A DNA stretch of 64,000 bases from Dichetophora obliterata (lineage: Eukaryota > Arthropoda > Insecta > Diptera > Sciomyzidae): the NCBI GenBank assembly GCA_963920525.1, contig OY986437.1, positions 111,158,715 to 111,222,714 of the forward strand. The letters run 5' to 3'. Made by a program: the position numbers and the translations under genes. Below, one piece after another: positions 44,156 to 54,667 of the stretch. The notes under the pieces are model-generated. The model worked only from the letters and a program-made list of their open reading frames with translations. It had not been told where the DNA came from and did no database searches. How positions within the stretch are numbered: the stretch's first letter is position 1; each line of letters starts with the position of its first letter.

Positions 44156-44395
44156 TTACATGTTTATGTTTGATCGTCTAAATTGATGGTTAACTTTTGT
44201 TTCAACGATTTCTTCCACCGCCTTTTCCCTCGATACAGGAACCTTTTGGTATTCCTTCACCATCTCAGCACACGTCTGAAAAATTTGGGTCTTTGCTTTT
44301 GCGACAGGCTTTGACGTTAAGGCCTGAATGTTCTTGATCAAAGGAGATACCGTATGACATGTACTGTCCTTCTCAGAAAGAAGAAATCGGTTCAA
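44156..44395 (-). CDS. unknown short ORF inside the middle nested element
   Basis: The 79-codon frame begins MNRFLLSEKDSTCHTVSPLI and contains NIQALTSKPVAKAKTQIFQT. Codon use and composition look more protein-like than the neighbouring random frames. No domain is recognised. It may be one exon of the element's own gene. Confidence that it is really expressed is low. Confidence 0.25.
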   Translation of the reverse strand: MNRFLLSEKDSTCHTVSPLIKNIQALTSKPVAKAKTQIFQTCAEMVKEYQKVPVSREKAVEEIVETKVNHQFRRSNINM

Positions 44396-44444
44396 GGTCG
44401 TGTCCTACCTGCGGCTTGTATTTCGTTTTTAAAACTTCTATGAA

Positions 44445-44750
44445 TTGTCATTAGTTTGTATTATATCGTTTACAATAAATCGGAATAAAACATACTATTT
44501 AAATAAATCAATTTTCAGAAAGCATTTACACAAAAACACAGAACTTGGTGCAGAACTCTGTCAAAGACCAGGTGAATTTCCTTGCGTTAGAAATGAGGAT
44601 TCACCTGAAAGGGTCGACATAGAATCCGATGAAAAATTCTATTTTGAAGAATCCTCAACAAAGCTACCAGCTTCTTCTATCCCAGTGATTGAGAGCATCG
44701 AATCTTGGATCGCAGATGGAATAGCTTTTACAGATGATATTAATTATTGA
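44445..44750 (+). CDS. unknown short ORF with acidic C terminus inside the middle nested element
   Basis: The 101-codon frame has a plausible protein-like second half (ERVDIESDEKFYFEESSTKL, then IPVIESIESWIADGIAF) and an implausible start, suggesting a final exon whose beginning lies elsewhere. I recognise no family. It lies opposite the 44156-44395 frame, just left of the innermost element. Confidence 0.25.
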   Translation: MSLVCIISFTINRNKTYYLNKSIFRKHLHKNTELGAELCQRPGEFPCVRNEDSPERVDIESDEKFYFEESSTKLPASSIPVIESIESWIADGIAFTDDINY

Positions 44751-44927
44751 TTTTTTTCCAATTGTTCCTTTAACGTATCTAGTCATACTAGTCACTAATA
44801 CTAGTGAAAATTGTCAGAGCTATTTAAAAAATATAACACAGGACAACACTGATTCTGCGGCTTGGGATTTGGTGTAGTCAATTTTAGTATATACATTGAT
44901 AAAGATCTTAGCCTATTATTTAGATTA

Positions 44928-46575
44928 TTTGAATTGATTCTGGTTCTCGCGATAAACCGCTATTTTAAAAATTAAGGATGTTTCATCTCAGATTTAAACA
45001 TAACTCCAAAACAGTAAGTCTGATTTGGTTAAATAAAAAATTCGAAAATCCGCAGCTAAATTGCCTCTAAGTTACATATACAATGTTTTTTGATTATCTG
45101 AATAGTTTCGCAAATATTTAGAAAGTTCTTCTGAAAAAAACATATTTTATGCAAAATTTTAACTTTTTTATTATTTTATAATTCATAAAAATTCAAATAT
45201 GTCAAAATAGCTCTTTTTTTGATATTAAGTTATAAACACACATATGTTACAAAGAAAATAAGCCATATTTCATTAAAATCTATTGGCGTGTTTTGCCTTA
45301 ATTCAAATTTAATGATGTTATTTCATTTTGATAAAAAACTGCTAAATAAATACACAGGGGAAAATTCCAGATCTAAAGCTATCCAAAAATCAGCGGAGCT
45401 TCTAGCATCAAGACTTAAAAAAAACGTTGCCTTCAGCCTGGCGTATGAGTTAAAACTTACCGGACTATAGAACGAGATATTCTCCGATACTTTGCAAAGG
45501 AGGAGAAAATCGTATACTGTTAGAATATTCCTGGACTTTTAAATGCAATGGGTCTTCATAGATAGCTCAAAAATAAGTTTAAAATGTGTGTTACTTCAAA
45601 TTAGCTTCAATTCCGATAGCACATTCAACAAAACTTAAAGAATAATACCAAAGTGTCAAACTTATTTTAGAGAAAATTGTGTATGTTCAACACCAGTGTG
45701 TTGATTTGAAAATGGTTCACTTTTTATTGGGTCAACAAGGTAGCTACACTAAATATCCATGTTTTCTTTGTCTATGGGACAGTCGTGCGAAAAATAAGCA
45801 CTACACTAGGAAAGTTTGGCCATCCAGAACAAATATGACTGTAGACATAAATAAAATCGTTCAAATCCATTAATAAGTCGAGAAAAAAATAATTTTGCCA
45901 CCACTTCATATAAAACTTAAACTAAAGAAACAGTATGTAAAAGCATTGGATAAGATTGGCGAGTGCTACATATATATTTGCCAAACATTTCCTGGCCAAA
46001 GCTCGGAAAAATTAAAAGCAGGCATCTTTCACAAAGCACATTACTAAGGTCGAATTAGAAGCATGGATAAATTTTTTATCAGCAGTCAAAAACTTTTTGA
46101 GGAATCATAAAGCTGCAGAGTATTCTGAAATAGTTTCTAAAATGCTTTTAAATTAATGGATTTATATTTTAAATGGATTTGAAATAAATAAGCGCAACCA
46201 AAATACAAAAGAAAATCCATGATGGATTTTAATGAAATATGGCTTATTTTCTTCGTTACATATGTGTGCTTATAACTTAATCTCAAACAAGAGCTATTTT
46301 GACGTTTTTGATTTTTTATGAATTATGAAATAACAAAAAGTTTAAATTTTGCATAAAAAAATTTTTTTTCAGAAGAACTTTCTGAATATTTCCGAAACTA
46401 TTTAGCTAATCAAAAAACATTGTAGATGTAACTTGGAGGCAATTTAGCTGCGGATGTTTGGATATTTTATTTTACCAAATCAGATTAATTGTCCTGGAGT
46501 AATGTTAAACTCTGTGATGAAACCTCCTTAATTTTTAAAATAGCGGCTTATCGCGAGAACCAGAGTCAATTCAAA
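44928..46575. mobile_element. innermost nested element with ~355-bp inverted arms
   Basis: The arm at 44928-45282 begins TTTGAATTGATTCTGGTTCT and is inverted at 46222-46575. The two arms agree in long blocks such as GGTTCTCGCGATAA, GCAGCTAAATTGCCTC and AGAAAGTTCTTCTGAAAAAA. Target duplications are not clear. The ~940 bp between the arms hold decayed coding sequence on the plus strand. The arms differ at many positions, so the insertion is old. Confidence 0.75.
45361..46160 (+). pseudogene. decayed ORF of an unnamed invertebrate transposon protein
   Basis: Pieces in changing frames read SRSKAIQKSAELLASRLKKN, FIDSSKISLKCVLLQ, VDLKMVHFLLGQQGSYTKYP with CFLCLWDSRAKNKHY, then PLHIKLKLKKQYVKALDKIG, CYIYICQTFPGQSSEKLKAG and VELEAWINFLSAVKNFLRNH. 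I recall the LGQQGGYTK-PCFLC-WDSR pattern from many uncharacterised invertebrate proteins that occur in multiple copies, consistent with a transposon protein. The CxxC in CFLC suggests metal binding. I do not know the catalytic mechanism. Multiple stops show this copy is dead. Confidence 0.6.
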
Positions 46576-47336
46576 CAATGTAAATTATAGGATTAAAACT
46601 TCATTATACCATGTATCTTAATTGGCTCCAAAAACTTATGCCGCAGAAAAAAATTTCTTTTTTGTTCCCCTGTGTAATCATTCGAAACGAATTAATTTGA
46701 TATGTCACGTTACTTTATGGGGGGGAGGGGTTTTGAAAAGCACTACGAAAAGTAACGCGGGGGGAGGAGCGGGTAAAAAAAACCGGAAAATCAGTAACGT
46801 AGTTTATGGACGACCCCTAAATGTTTTTCTCGAAATACCTTTTTTCCGCGCTGTACACGATTCCGCTTCAACGACTTGACTGATTTCGATGTTTGACGGC
46901 TCAAATTAAAGCTTATTCAATTTAGGGGGCCTGCAGGAAGCGTTTTTTTCCAAAAAAATTATTATTATTTTTTAACGTTTAAGCAAAAGAAAAAGGAGGA
47001 AAAACAGGGTTTTTTTCAAAGGGCCGCCATTTTTATTAAAATCGGAAATCTAGAAAGCCCCCCAAAATTTCATTTAGGTTAATAATTTTTTTGGTTTTTT
47101 AGTTTCAGATCAATTGGCAGGGCTGTAGAGTGTAAAGTGCTATCGCCGCGCAAGGCTGTGCTCAGCGAGACCTTTAGCCGCCATTTTGAATAATTTTTCA
47201 TCGAAAAAATTGCAAAATGTTCTTGAAATATACACTAATAAATGCCACAAAAGATTTTTTTCAAAAAATATTTACGTTCGCTCAAAAAAAAAATTACGTT
47301 ACGTTTCTACAAGAACCTACTAGAACCTCCCCTTAA

Positions 47337-48529
47337 GTTATAAGAGCGACCAATATGAAAAGGTTGGAGTGATCGCAAAGTGGGCGCGACAAGACTCATG
47401 TAACTTGAAAATATGTTTTTATTAATTCGATTATAAATGCTATCAGTTAATGATTTAAGTAGAAGCCAACACTCGGCACATAACTGGCGAAAGAAGAATA
47501 ATTGGTGAGCTAAAAAAGACAAAATATTTATCATTCCATTATTCTTTCACCGTTTCACTTTTAAAAAATTTTTATAATTAAAAAAAATTGTCGAAGAAAG
47601 AGATATAAATTTGAAGCTTAATAAAATGATACCATTAAAAAGATTTATCAAAGAATTGTGCTTTGCAAAATTCACAATTAAAAATTTTGTTTTTAGTAAA
47701 ATGAAGTTTTCCAAAGTAGAAATCACGATGAAATAGATTGCTTTTTTTTCCAAAATTTAGAGATAAAAATAAAAATATAAAAAGTATTTTGACCACATAA
47801 GCCAGCTCATAAAACCAAACAAGTGGAGTTTCCTTAAATGTCATTATCGATTACAAGCCATAAAAGCGTCAAGATATGTACAAGCAAGACAGGTTATTTA
47901 TTTTAGGCAAAACAATTCTATACTGATTTTACTGAATTTTATGGCACAAATTGTTGAAATGTTCAAAACAATTTAAACAACAATTTAATTTAAGCAAAAT
48001 AATTTCGCACCTTTAAAAAAAACATTAAAACTGATAAAACGAAAACTAGACCAACGCATTCAATTCGAGAAACACAAACAAATTAGGAATTGGAATTTTA
48101 CAACAAAAAAGCAAATAATTTATATTGAACGAAAAAGTATACAAAGAACTAATAAAAAAAATTGGTAAATTTAACAAATAGTGTTTAAAAATATTTTATA
48201 TTTTTAGTTGAAAGCTTTTGAATAATGATCAATATAAAAACACTATTCTCGCAAATAAATAGTGATCTCGCACTCAAAAGACAAAACTATATTAATACTC
48301 AATAGACTTTCAAACCAATAACACGGTGCTACTTTTGTAGCAGTATAGGTTCTAGATCAGGTAGAGTATCACACGACACCATACTTGAAATTGTACATAC
48401 ATTCCCAAAATTAAATTTTACAATTAAAAACAATTTTAAGTTACTTGACGCATTAAACAATCAACAACAACTCTGCCATTTTTTAGCCGATTTTCGATTT
48501 TGTAAGATAAAAGATAAAGCTTTCAACAT
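47337..48529. other. AT-rich stretch, no supported gene
   Basis: Short low-complexity frames only. No terminal repeats or arrays are seen. Confidence 0.45.
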
Positions 48530-48785
48530 ACAGCTGTGGTCAAATTAATAGCAGTACTCTTATATTCAGACATGTTTGTATACATAATACTTGTCTATAA
48601 TTTTCGGATCCGGTAAACCCATTATCGTTCCTATATGTACTTTCAACGCTGGTACGAAATCTGTATTCAGTTTTACGTTTTTTACACTTGTTTAGTATTA
48701 TTGATCTAGAATCTAAGCTACTCACCATAAAATAAAAAATAATATTTTGTATTTTAGACAAATTATCAACTTTTCCATCAATATA
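48530..48785. repeat. Tc1-like terminal fragment
   Basis: ACAGCTGTGGTCAAATTAAT continuing AGCAGT at 48531-48556 is a sequence I associate with the terminal repeats of a Tc1-like family. The rest of the element is not present: an unrelated Tc1-like element begins at 48786. No transposase piece is recognised. Confidence 0.4.
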
Positions 48786-50425
48786 CAGTGAATTAAAAAA
48801 GTTTAGGCACAAAGCTATTAAAAATGTTAGTTTGTTAGTAAAATTTTTTCCACTTCACTTATAGAAAAGAGTAGCATGGGCACTTAAAAAATATACTTTT
48901 TAATATTTATTTATAACAAAAGATAACTTAATTTCAATTTTATTTCAGATTATATGTTAGAAAAACTAAAAAAGGACATGGTTTTTAAATCAAAAAAGTT
49001 TAGGCACAAGTGAAAAGTAATATTGTTTTATCATCAGGGTGAGTATATTTTGCGTCATCTAATACTTAGTTAGGCTTCGTTTGACCTGAATTACCGCCTC
49101 TAAACGTGCACGCATTCTTCTCCCTAAATTTTATGTCTCCTAAGATGTTATTTTTGACCATTCGGTGCATATGGCCTCCTTTAGCGTGTTTTTGACATTA
49201 CATTATGATTTCAATTTTTTTTTCAGTAAGTGCCAAATATACTCAATAGGGTTCATACCAGGTGACTGCAGATGTTTTTTGAACTGCTTACAGTGGTAGA
49301 TTAGCCATTCCTACACAAGATAAGACGAATGTTTTGGGTCGTTATATTTTTTAAATAAATATTGTTTCCCAGTTAACCCCAACTTTTCAACACTGGGTGC
49401 CAAATTTTCCTTTAAAATATTCAAATGAAGTTGCTTATCCATTTCTCATTAATAAAAACAAGCTTCCCAACTCCAGATGCCACCGCACACTCCAAAACTA
49501 TAATATTGCCACCACCGTGTTTTCCTTGTTTGGCTTTCTCCATATTTTTTGAGCGCCATCCGAGCCAAATAATTTGTACTTTAAATTAGCACTAAATATA
49601 ACACAATCGCAAAATAAATCTGACTCATTTACGTGGAGTTTTGAGAAATCCAATCTCCTTTTTTTGTTTGTAGCTGAAATAAAAGTCTTGCGCCGAGGAG
49701 CTCGTCCATGATATCCAGCATTATTAAGTATATTTCGACTTTTTTGAGCATCAAAGTTTTTTTTAAACTGTTACTGCATTTCATGGCATAGTTTAACAGC
49801 CAAAATCTTTGGATTTTGAGCAACTGCAGCCAGTACAATTCGCTCCTGGCGTGGCGTAAATGTTTTTGGCCACCCAGATATGGTCTTACGCTCTACTTTA
49901 CCGGTATTTACATAATGGTTTATGATGTTACGCACACTTAAATATGGCCGCTGTACTATTTTACCAATTTCGCAATGTTACTTTTTCTGTACGTAAAGAT
50001 TTATTATTATTTTATGAACTTCAAGCGAAATTTCGGTACCACTGCCCATTTTGCTCAATAAATCACGAAATCAAGGTCAACACTAAATTTAATCAATAGA
50101 CATTTGGACGACTACACAATAATTATGTGCAGAGAAATGGAAAAAATTAAAGAAAACTAAAATATTATAGTTATATTTGCAAAGACATAGTACACACACA
50201 GCATGTGCCTAAACTCTTTTGATTTAAAATTACGTCTGTTTTTAGTTTTTCAAACATTTATTTTGAAATAAAATTGAAATTAATTTATCTTTTGTGGTGA
50301 ATACGTAGTAAAAAGTTTATTTTTTAAATGCTCATACTACTTTTTTCTGTTAGTAAAGTGGAAAAAATTTTACGAACAAGCTAACATTTTTAATATCTTT
50401 GTGCCTAAACTTTTTTGATTCACTG
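48786..50425 (-). mobile_element. Tc1-like transposon of IR/DR type, inactivated
   Basis: Inverted arms of about 225 bp (48786-49013 and 50203-50425) each carry the putative binding word twice: at the tip (AAAAAAGTTTAGGCACAAAG) and at the inner edge (TCAAAAAAGTTTAGGCACAA). This is the inverted-repeat/direct-repeat layout known from Sleeping Beauty, Minos and relatives. The tips are CAGTGAATTAAA and CAGTGAATCAAA, and TA flanks both sides (48784-48785 and 50426-50427). The transposase is on the minus strand. Confidence 0.88.
49070..50050 (-). pseudogene. Tc1-like transposase relic
   Basis: Reading from 50050 leftward the minus strand gives MGSGTEISLEVHKIIINLYV, RKTISGWPKTFTPRQERIVL, NPKILAVKLCHEMQ, LNNAGYHGRAPRRKTFISAT and NKKRRLDFSKLHVNES (DNA-binding half), then FGSDGAQKIWRKPN, YNDPKH-like and SPGMNPIEYIWHLLKKKLKS near the C terminus, which holds the final catalytic Glu in NPIE. 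Multiple stops and frameshifts interrupt it, including within the catalytic core, so it is dead. The paired helix-turn-helix region and the NPIE motif place it in the Tc1 family. Confidence 0.82.
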
Positions 50426-50484
50426 TATCAACCACTATCATGTCTTGTGCGGTAGCGGATCAAAAATTTTGAGATTATCCAACG

Positions 50485-50630
50485 ATATATCATCAAATTT
50501 TGTATCTATTGTTTTAGCGGAGCTGTAATCGTCCAAATTTAAAATGTCTGTTTTCAATAGTTTTTTTCTAAATTCTAACTTTGGGCGATTACAGCTCAGC
50601 TAAAACAAAAGATACAAAATTTGTTGATAC
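50485..50630. repeat. ~45-bp inverted repeat (hairpin)
   Basis: ATCAAATTTTGTATCTATTG with TTTTAGCGGAGCTGTAATCG at about 50492-50532 is inverted as CGATTACAGCTCAGCTAAAA with CAAAAGATACAAAATTTG at about 50586-50625. The loop is about 50 bp. It could be a small fold-back element just outside the Tc1 insertion. Confidence 0.75.
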
Positions 50631-50639
50631 ACTTGATAC

Positions 50640-51420
50640 ACTCAACCGGCGACACAACTCTAATAGCTACTTCATGACAGCCCCCATTGATCGCGGAGAT
50701 TACTTCAGCAATCTGCAAATTAAAAAACAACACAGCTGCCGGGGTGGATGGCATTCCACCCGAATTGTTGAAGCATGGCGAGGAAGAAATTGTCCCAGCT
50801 TTACGTCCGTTGCTACTAGAAAGCTGGATGACGAACACAATACCATGGTATAAGGATAAAGGTAGCTGCAGCGCTGACTGTGATCTCTTTCCATACTGCC
50901 ATGTCTGTCAAATTCAGCTGTGTGACGAATGGAAACAAAAGAAAATAAATAAAAAGTTTTGCTTCGTTTTGACATTTCCGGCAGTATGCTCTCATCTGAT
51001 GCATCTACCTGTATTCTTCTACCATGCACAATACCAAGTGAGTGGAAAAAGGGAATAATAATATCCATACCGAAGAAAGGCGACCTGAGCCGATGTAAAA
51101 ACTGGCGAGGTCTCACACTTCTAAATGCTGTGATTGAATATCACCAGCTCTTAACACCACTCTACGCACTGAACAAAATGGCTTCAGGTCAAATCGATCT
51201 TGCGTTGATCTTGCGTTATCATTGCGAATAATAATTGTGCAATCACCTGAGTGAAGATCCCCACTGTATATGCTATTGAATAGAAGCGCAATCTGGTCCG
51301 CTCTCAGAAATGTGGGCGTACCGAATAAGATAATCATTCTTATTCGCGAGCTTTACGAGCACGCTGAATGCAGTATGTGTCAAGTAACGAGGTTTAATTC
51401 TTGTGCAATTTAAAGAGACG
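50640..51420 (+). pseudogene. non-LTR reverse transcriptase fragment, interrupted by a MITE
   Basis: The frame AEITSAICKLKNNTAAGVDG, then IPPELLKHGEEEIVPALRPL, is reverse transcriptase domain 1. It is broken at 50844 by a 183-bp insertion and resumes IPSEWKKGIIISIPKKGDLS, NWRGLTLLNAV. Further decayed blocks follow in other frames: DLALSLRIIIVQSPE (the domain with DQIATLR in relatives) near 51204 and AIWSALRNVGVPNKIIILIR near 51290-51350. The catalytic YADD region, the endonuclease and both ends are missing. The LKNNTAAGVDGIP motif is common to several non-LTR clades, so I do not assign one. Confidence 0.8.
50844..51026. mobile_element. 183-bp hAT-type MITE with perfect 8-bp target duplication
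   Basis: Inverted ends CATGGTATAAGGATAAAGGT and CATGGTAGAAGAATACAGGT (right end read inward) agree over about 27 bp with a few differences. CACAATAC flanks both sides (50836-50843 and 51027-51034). Ignoring the element and one flank returns the reverse transcriptase to one frame. The inner part contains CTGTCAAATTCAG, also present in the 1924-3769 element. Confidence 0.88.
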
Positions 51421-52965
51421 TACTGGTTTTATAGCGTCACTTACGATGGGATGTTGGCGTGGTATTCGATTTGTATAATTTTAAGAATTATTCTTCTTTT
51501 ATTATTATTATTAAAAAAAAAATGTCATTATTGTACATTAAGACTTATCTTTTATAGTACATCAAAGGAGGAAAATCAAGTTGATAGATATTAACTTAAA
51601 TACTAACATTTATCTTAAATAATGTAAATAAATTATTATATTAAAGTATTAAAATAAATGTAATATATAATTTCAAAGTTTTTAAGTAATCAGTTTAAAC
51701 AGTTTATTTAAAAAAGAGAAAGAAAAGAAAGTTTTTAAGCAAAGAAAAGATTGAATAGATAAAAGAAAAAAATAATAGCATAGAAAATTAATTTAATCAC
51801 TAATTAAATTATTGTTTTAAATATAAAAATTGAAATATTAAAACCAAAAGGTTCATTTTCAGTAAATTTATAATTTTAATATTTTTTTTAGTTTTAAAAA
51901 TATAAAATAATGATAAGTATAATCTTTGCCGACTCGTTGGTTTATTATCCAGTTTATTCATAGAGGTATAATATTTTAAGCAACATCAAAAACTAAACAT
52001 TTAAAATCCTTACCACAAACAATGAATCAATTTAAAAAAAATATTTCATATAATGTTAGCCGACACGACATTTAAAGAGCAACATTTTCTTGTGTATGCT
52101 TTACTAAAATAAATATAGAAAATTGATTTTTAATTTGTTTCGCTTCACGGCCAACATGCGTGAAAAAAGAAATGTGTCATAAGCGCCACAAATCAAGTTG
52201 GCAACAAAATTCTTTACAAATAAATTCAATCTGTGAGAATTCTAACAGCCAGAAAGAAGGCACAGCGCGCTTGATGTAAAATAACTTCATGTGTAGCAAT
52301 ATTTACAACTTCTGCTTTAAATGCCACAAGTTTGTTTGCTGTTGTTTGTTTGTTTAAAATATTTGTTTTGAAATCAAAATTAAATTCATAACTGAAAAGG
52401 CCAAAAATAACATATCTTCAATCAAACACACTTCAGATATGTTTTTTTTTTTTGTTTACAGCAGAGCTGCCAACAAGTTTGAACAGAGAAGCACCAACTC
52501 ACAAAAATAAACACGTAGTTTTGACAAAAAACCACTGAAACAAAATCGTAAAAGATACAATTTCGCATTTTGCGATTCTTTATAAAGTGCATAATAAAGG
52601 GAAAAAGTTTCATTTTTATTTTTTATATTTACATAGTTTGTATTTTATATTTTAAGCTGATTTTTTTAAAGAACCCAAATTGTTTGGATCAATGCCCAAT
52701 GCCTTTTTTCCAAATACTATTCGTTAAAAATTACAAAAATATTTTTTAAAAACTTTATTCATTAACTTTAAGAATTATAAGTGATTCAAGACGAATGAGC
52801 ATCATGCTTTCTAAGAAAAATTTTCGGATTATAGGATTTGCTAGTAAAAAGGACCTATCTACCTAAATGGATCCATTTGGATATTTTTTTCTTCAAAAAT
52901 GGATGGATACTTTTTAAGCTTCAGTATAAGTTTTAATACTTTTTTAAAAAAAAAACTTTTTTAAT
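51421..52965. other. AT-rich stretch, no recognised feature
   Basis: Very AT-rich DNA with homopolymer and ATT/TTA runs. No gene, terminal repeat or array is supported. Confidence 0.5.
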
Positions 52966-53262
52966 ATGAATATATGTTTTTTTTTTCAAAATATTAAAAG
53001 TAAGCAGTCCCCTAAATTCGACAAAAACGGTAGGATAAATGATAAAATTAAGACATATTTGGGCAATATTTTCTTATCAAAAAATACATTAAAGCAACCA
53101 CCCTCTTCACAAAGAACTTTTCAATATTGTGAAAAATATTTTAAGTCTGCTACTGAAAGTATTTTTTTAATTAAAAACTATAAATAGATTTCCTTTGGAA
53201 ATGGTAGCAAATATTTTGTTTTCCAAAGTTCTTACAAATGGATATATTTGAACTTCTAAATT
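52966..53262. other. unplaced coding-like scrap
   Basis: The plus frame 52966-53187 contains KSKQSPKFDKNGRINDKIKT and LKQPPSSQRTFQYCEKYF, which look protein-like, but I know no match. It could be eroded transposon sequence. Confidence 0.2.
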
Positions 53263-53379
53263 TAAATATGTATTTAGATGTCACAAACTCTTATAGACCG
53301 CAACAATTGAAAAATAAAATTTGAATAAAACGATATATAATTTTTATTATAATTTTTATAGAACGCTTCAACCCTCTTC

Positions 53380-53889
53380 ACCCAAAACACATCATACAAT
53401 AATGCCATTGCACGAAGAGTCACCTTGCCCTTTGTACCTAACATCAGCAATAATCTCAGGCATGCTTTCCAACGAGCAAACATGAGTATTGTGAACACAA
53501 ATTGCAACAAAATTCGCACAACACTCGGCTCCACCAAAGACAAAAAACCATTTAACAAGAAGAGCGGTATATATCAAATAACTTTTCCAATTTGCAATAG
53601 CAAATATATTGGTCAAACCAAGCGCTCTTGTGAGTGCCGCATAGCCGAACATCAACGATACATAAAAAACAAAGACATCAGCAAAGCAGTGACAAGACAT
53701 GCATTTGATCCAAATCATAATGAACCACACGATATGAAAACTTTGGCCAACAATTATAAATTAATTAAAAATGTACCATCTGCATATAAATTAGACGCTT
53801 ATGAATCTCTTTATATGAGTATCACTGACAATTTAATGAATATTGATGAAAGCCCAATTGTTTCAGAGCTATTTAAATTAGCCCAATAA
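53380..53889 (+). pseudogene. Penelope-like GIY-YIG endonuclease domain (C-terminal fragment)
   Basis: The open frame (an in-frame Met is at 53425) reads a linker ending GSTKDKKPFNKKSGIYQITF, then ICNSKYIGQTKRSCECRIAE and HQRYIKNKDISKAVTRHAFD: the GIY and YIG motifs, the catalytic Arg helix (in the CECRIAEH region) and the HAFDPNH segment of GIY-YIG nucleases. It ends YMSITDNLMNIDESP before the stop at 53889. The frame has no stop, but it lacks the reverse transcriptase, so it is a truncated copy and not a complete gene. Just upstream NNAIARRVTLPFVP is in frame. Confidence 0.85.
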
Positions 53890-53920
53890 TTTTTATTTAA
53901 TTTCGTTAATTTTTTGTTTA

Positions 53921-53951
<31 letters not shown>

Positions 53952-54489
53952 TTAATTAATTTATTAATTTGTTAAAAAAAAAAAAATGCAACCTAGGAGT
54001 CTTTTTATTGATAAATATTTATAGCAATAATCTTTGTTATTTTGAGTACAAGTTAATTGTTTGGTTCTTCTTAGTTACCGTTTTTTCATAATCTGTTATT
54101 ACTTTTTTTTTTTTTTTTTTTGTTTTTGTTGGTTTGTTAAAAGTTCAATGTCCATTTAATTTTCACTTCACATAATTTATTTATATTTGCCAAAATTAAG
54201 TTGAACATTTACTTTGTTCTTATTTATTTATTTATTTATATATGCTGCTTTAGCAAAGCAACTTGTGCCGCTCTTTCGTGACATAAGAAAATATAAGAAA
54301 TTATCCTCTCTCTGTTTATGTTTTCCGTGTTTCTACTTTATTCTATTTACCAGACTTACGTTGCTTTGTTATAAGTCCAGATTTTATGTAAATTCTAAGC
54401 CAAAATGTTTTTGCAATTATTTATTTTTAGATACATACATTTAATAATTTAAGCATTGATAATGTGTTTCCTTTTATTTTAATGTCAGT

Positions 54490-54580
54490 CATGCGTATTA
54501 CGCTGAAGATGATCGGTCATTACCTTAAATCCGGTTGAAATGCATTCTTGTATTTAAATAAAAGTTAAATTGAAACCTTA
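54490..54580 (+). ncRNA. possible degenerate hammerhead ribozyme in the Penelope 3' region
   Basis: CGCTGAAGATGATCGGTCAT ... AATCCGGTTGAAATGCATTC resembles the CTGATGA ... GAAA core of hammerheads found in Penelope-like repeats. ATCGG/CCGGT could form stem II and ATGCA/TGTAT stem III. The core has CTGAAGA for CTGATGA and I cannot build stem I convincingly, so it may be a decayed relic or a chance match. Confidence 0.3.
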
Positions 54581-54667
54581 CAAAATTATATATCGTTTTA
54601 TTTAAATTTTATTTTTCAATTGTTGCGGTCTATAAGAGTTTGTGACATCTAAATACATATTTATAAC

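Larger units (their letters stand above)
43982..46818. mobile_element. middle nested element, ends AGGGGTCGTCCATAAACTAC
   Basis: The left end AGGGGTCGTCCATAAACTAC continuing GTTAC is inverted at the right (GTAACGTAGTTTATGGACGA continuing CCCCT). Both subterminal regions carry TGGGGGGAGGGGTTTTGAAA-like words and a second ACGAAAAGTAACG/ACGATAAGTAACG motif. I have seen these ends in insect DNA transposons but cannot name the superfamily with confidence. Minus-strand (44156-44395) and plus-strand (44445-44750) open frames inside could be pieces of its ORF; neither has a domain I know. Confidence 0.75.
43813..47332. mobile_element. outermost of three nested elements, TTAA-flanked
   Basis: The left end GGGGAGGTTCTAGTAG and the right end CTACTAGAACCTCCCC are perfect inverted copies (16 bp) immediately inside TTAA on both sides (43809-43812 and 47333-47336). 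TTAA target duplication is typical of piggyBac and Kolobok elements. Outside the nested insertion only about 170 bp (left) and 510 bp (right) remain, without coding sequence, so this was a non-autonomous element. Confidence 0.8.
53263..54667 (+). mobile_element. Penelope-like element fragment with inverted terminal repeats
   Basis: An ~82-bp sequence at about 53263-53345 (AAATATGTATTTAGATGTCA ... CGATATATAATTT) is inverted, almost unchanged, at about 54584-54667. Penelope-like retroelements are known for LTR-like repeats in direct or inverted orientation and for a C-terminal GIY-YIG endonuclease, which lies between the repeats here. The reverse transcriptase part is absent, so the fragment keeps only the C-terminal region, the 3' UTR and the repeats. 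Confidence 0.8.
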
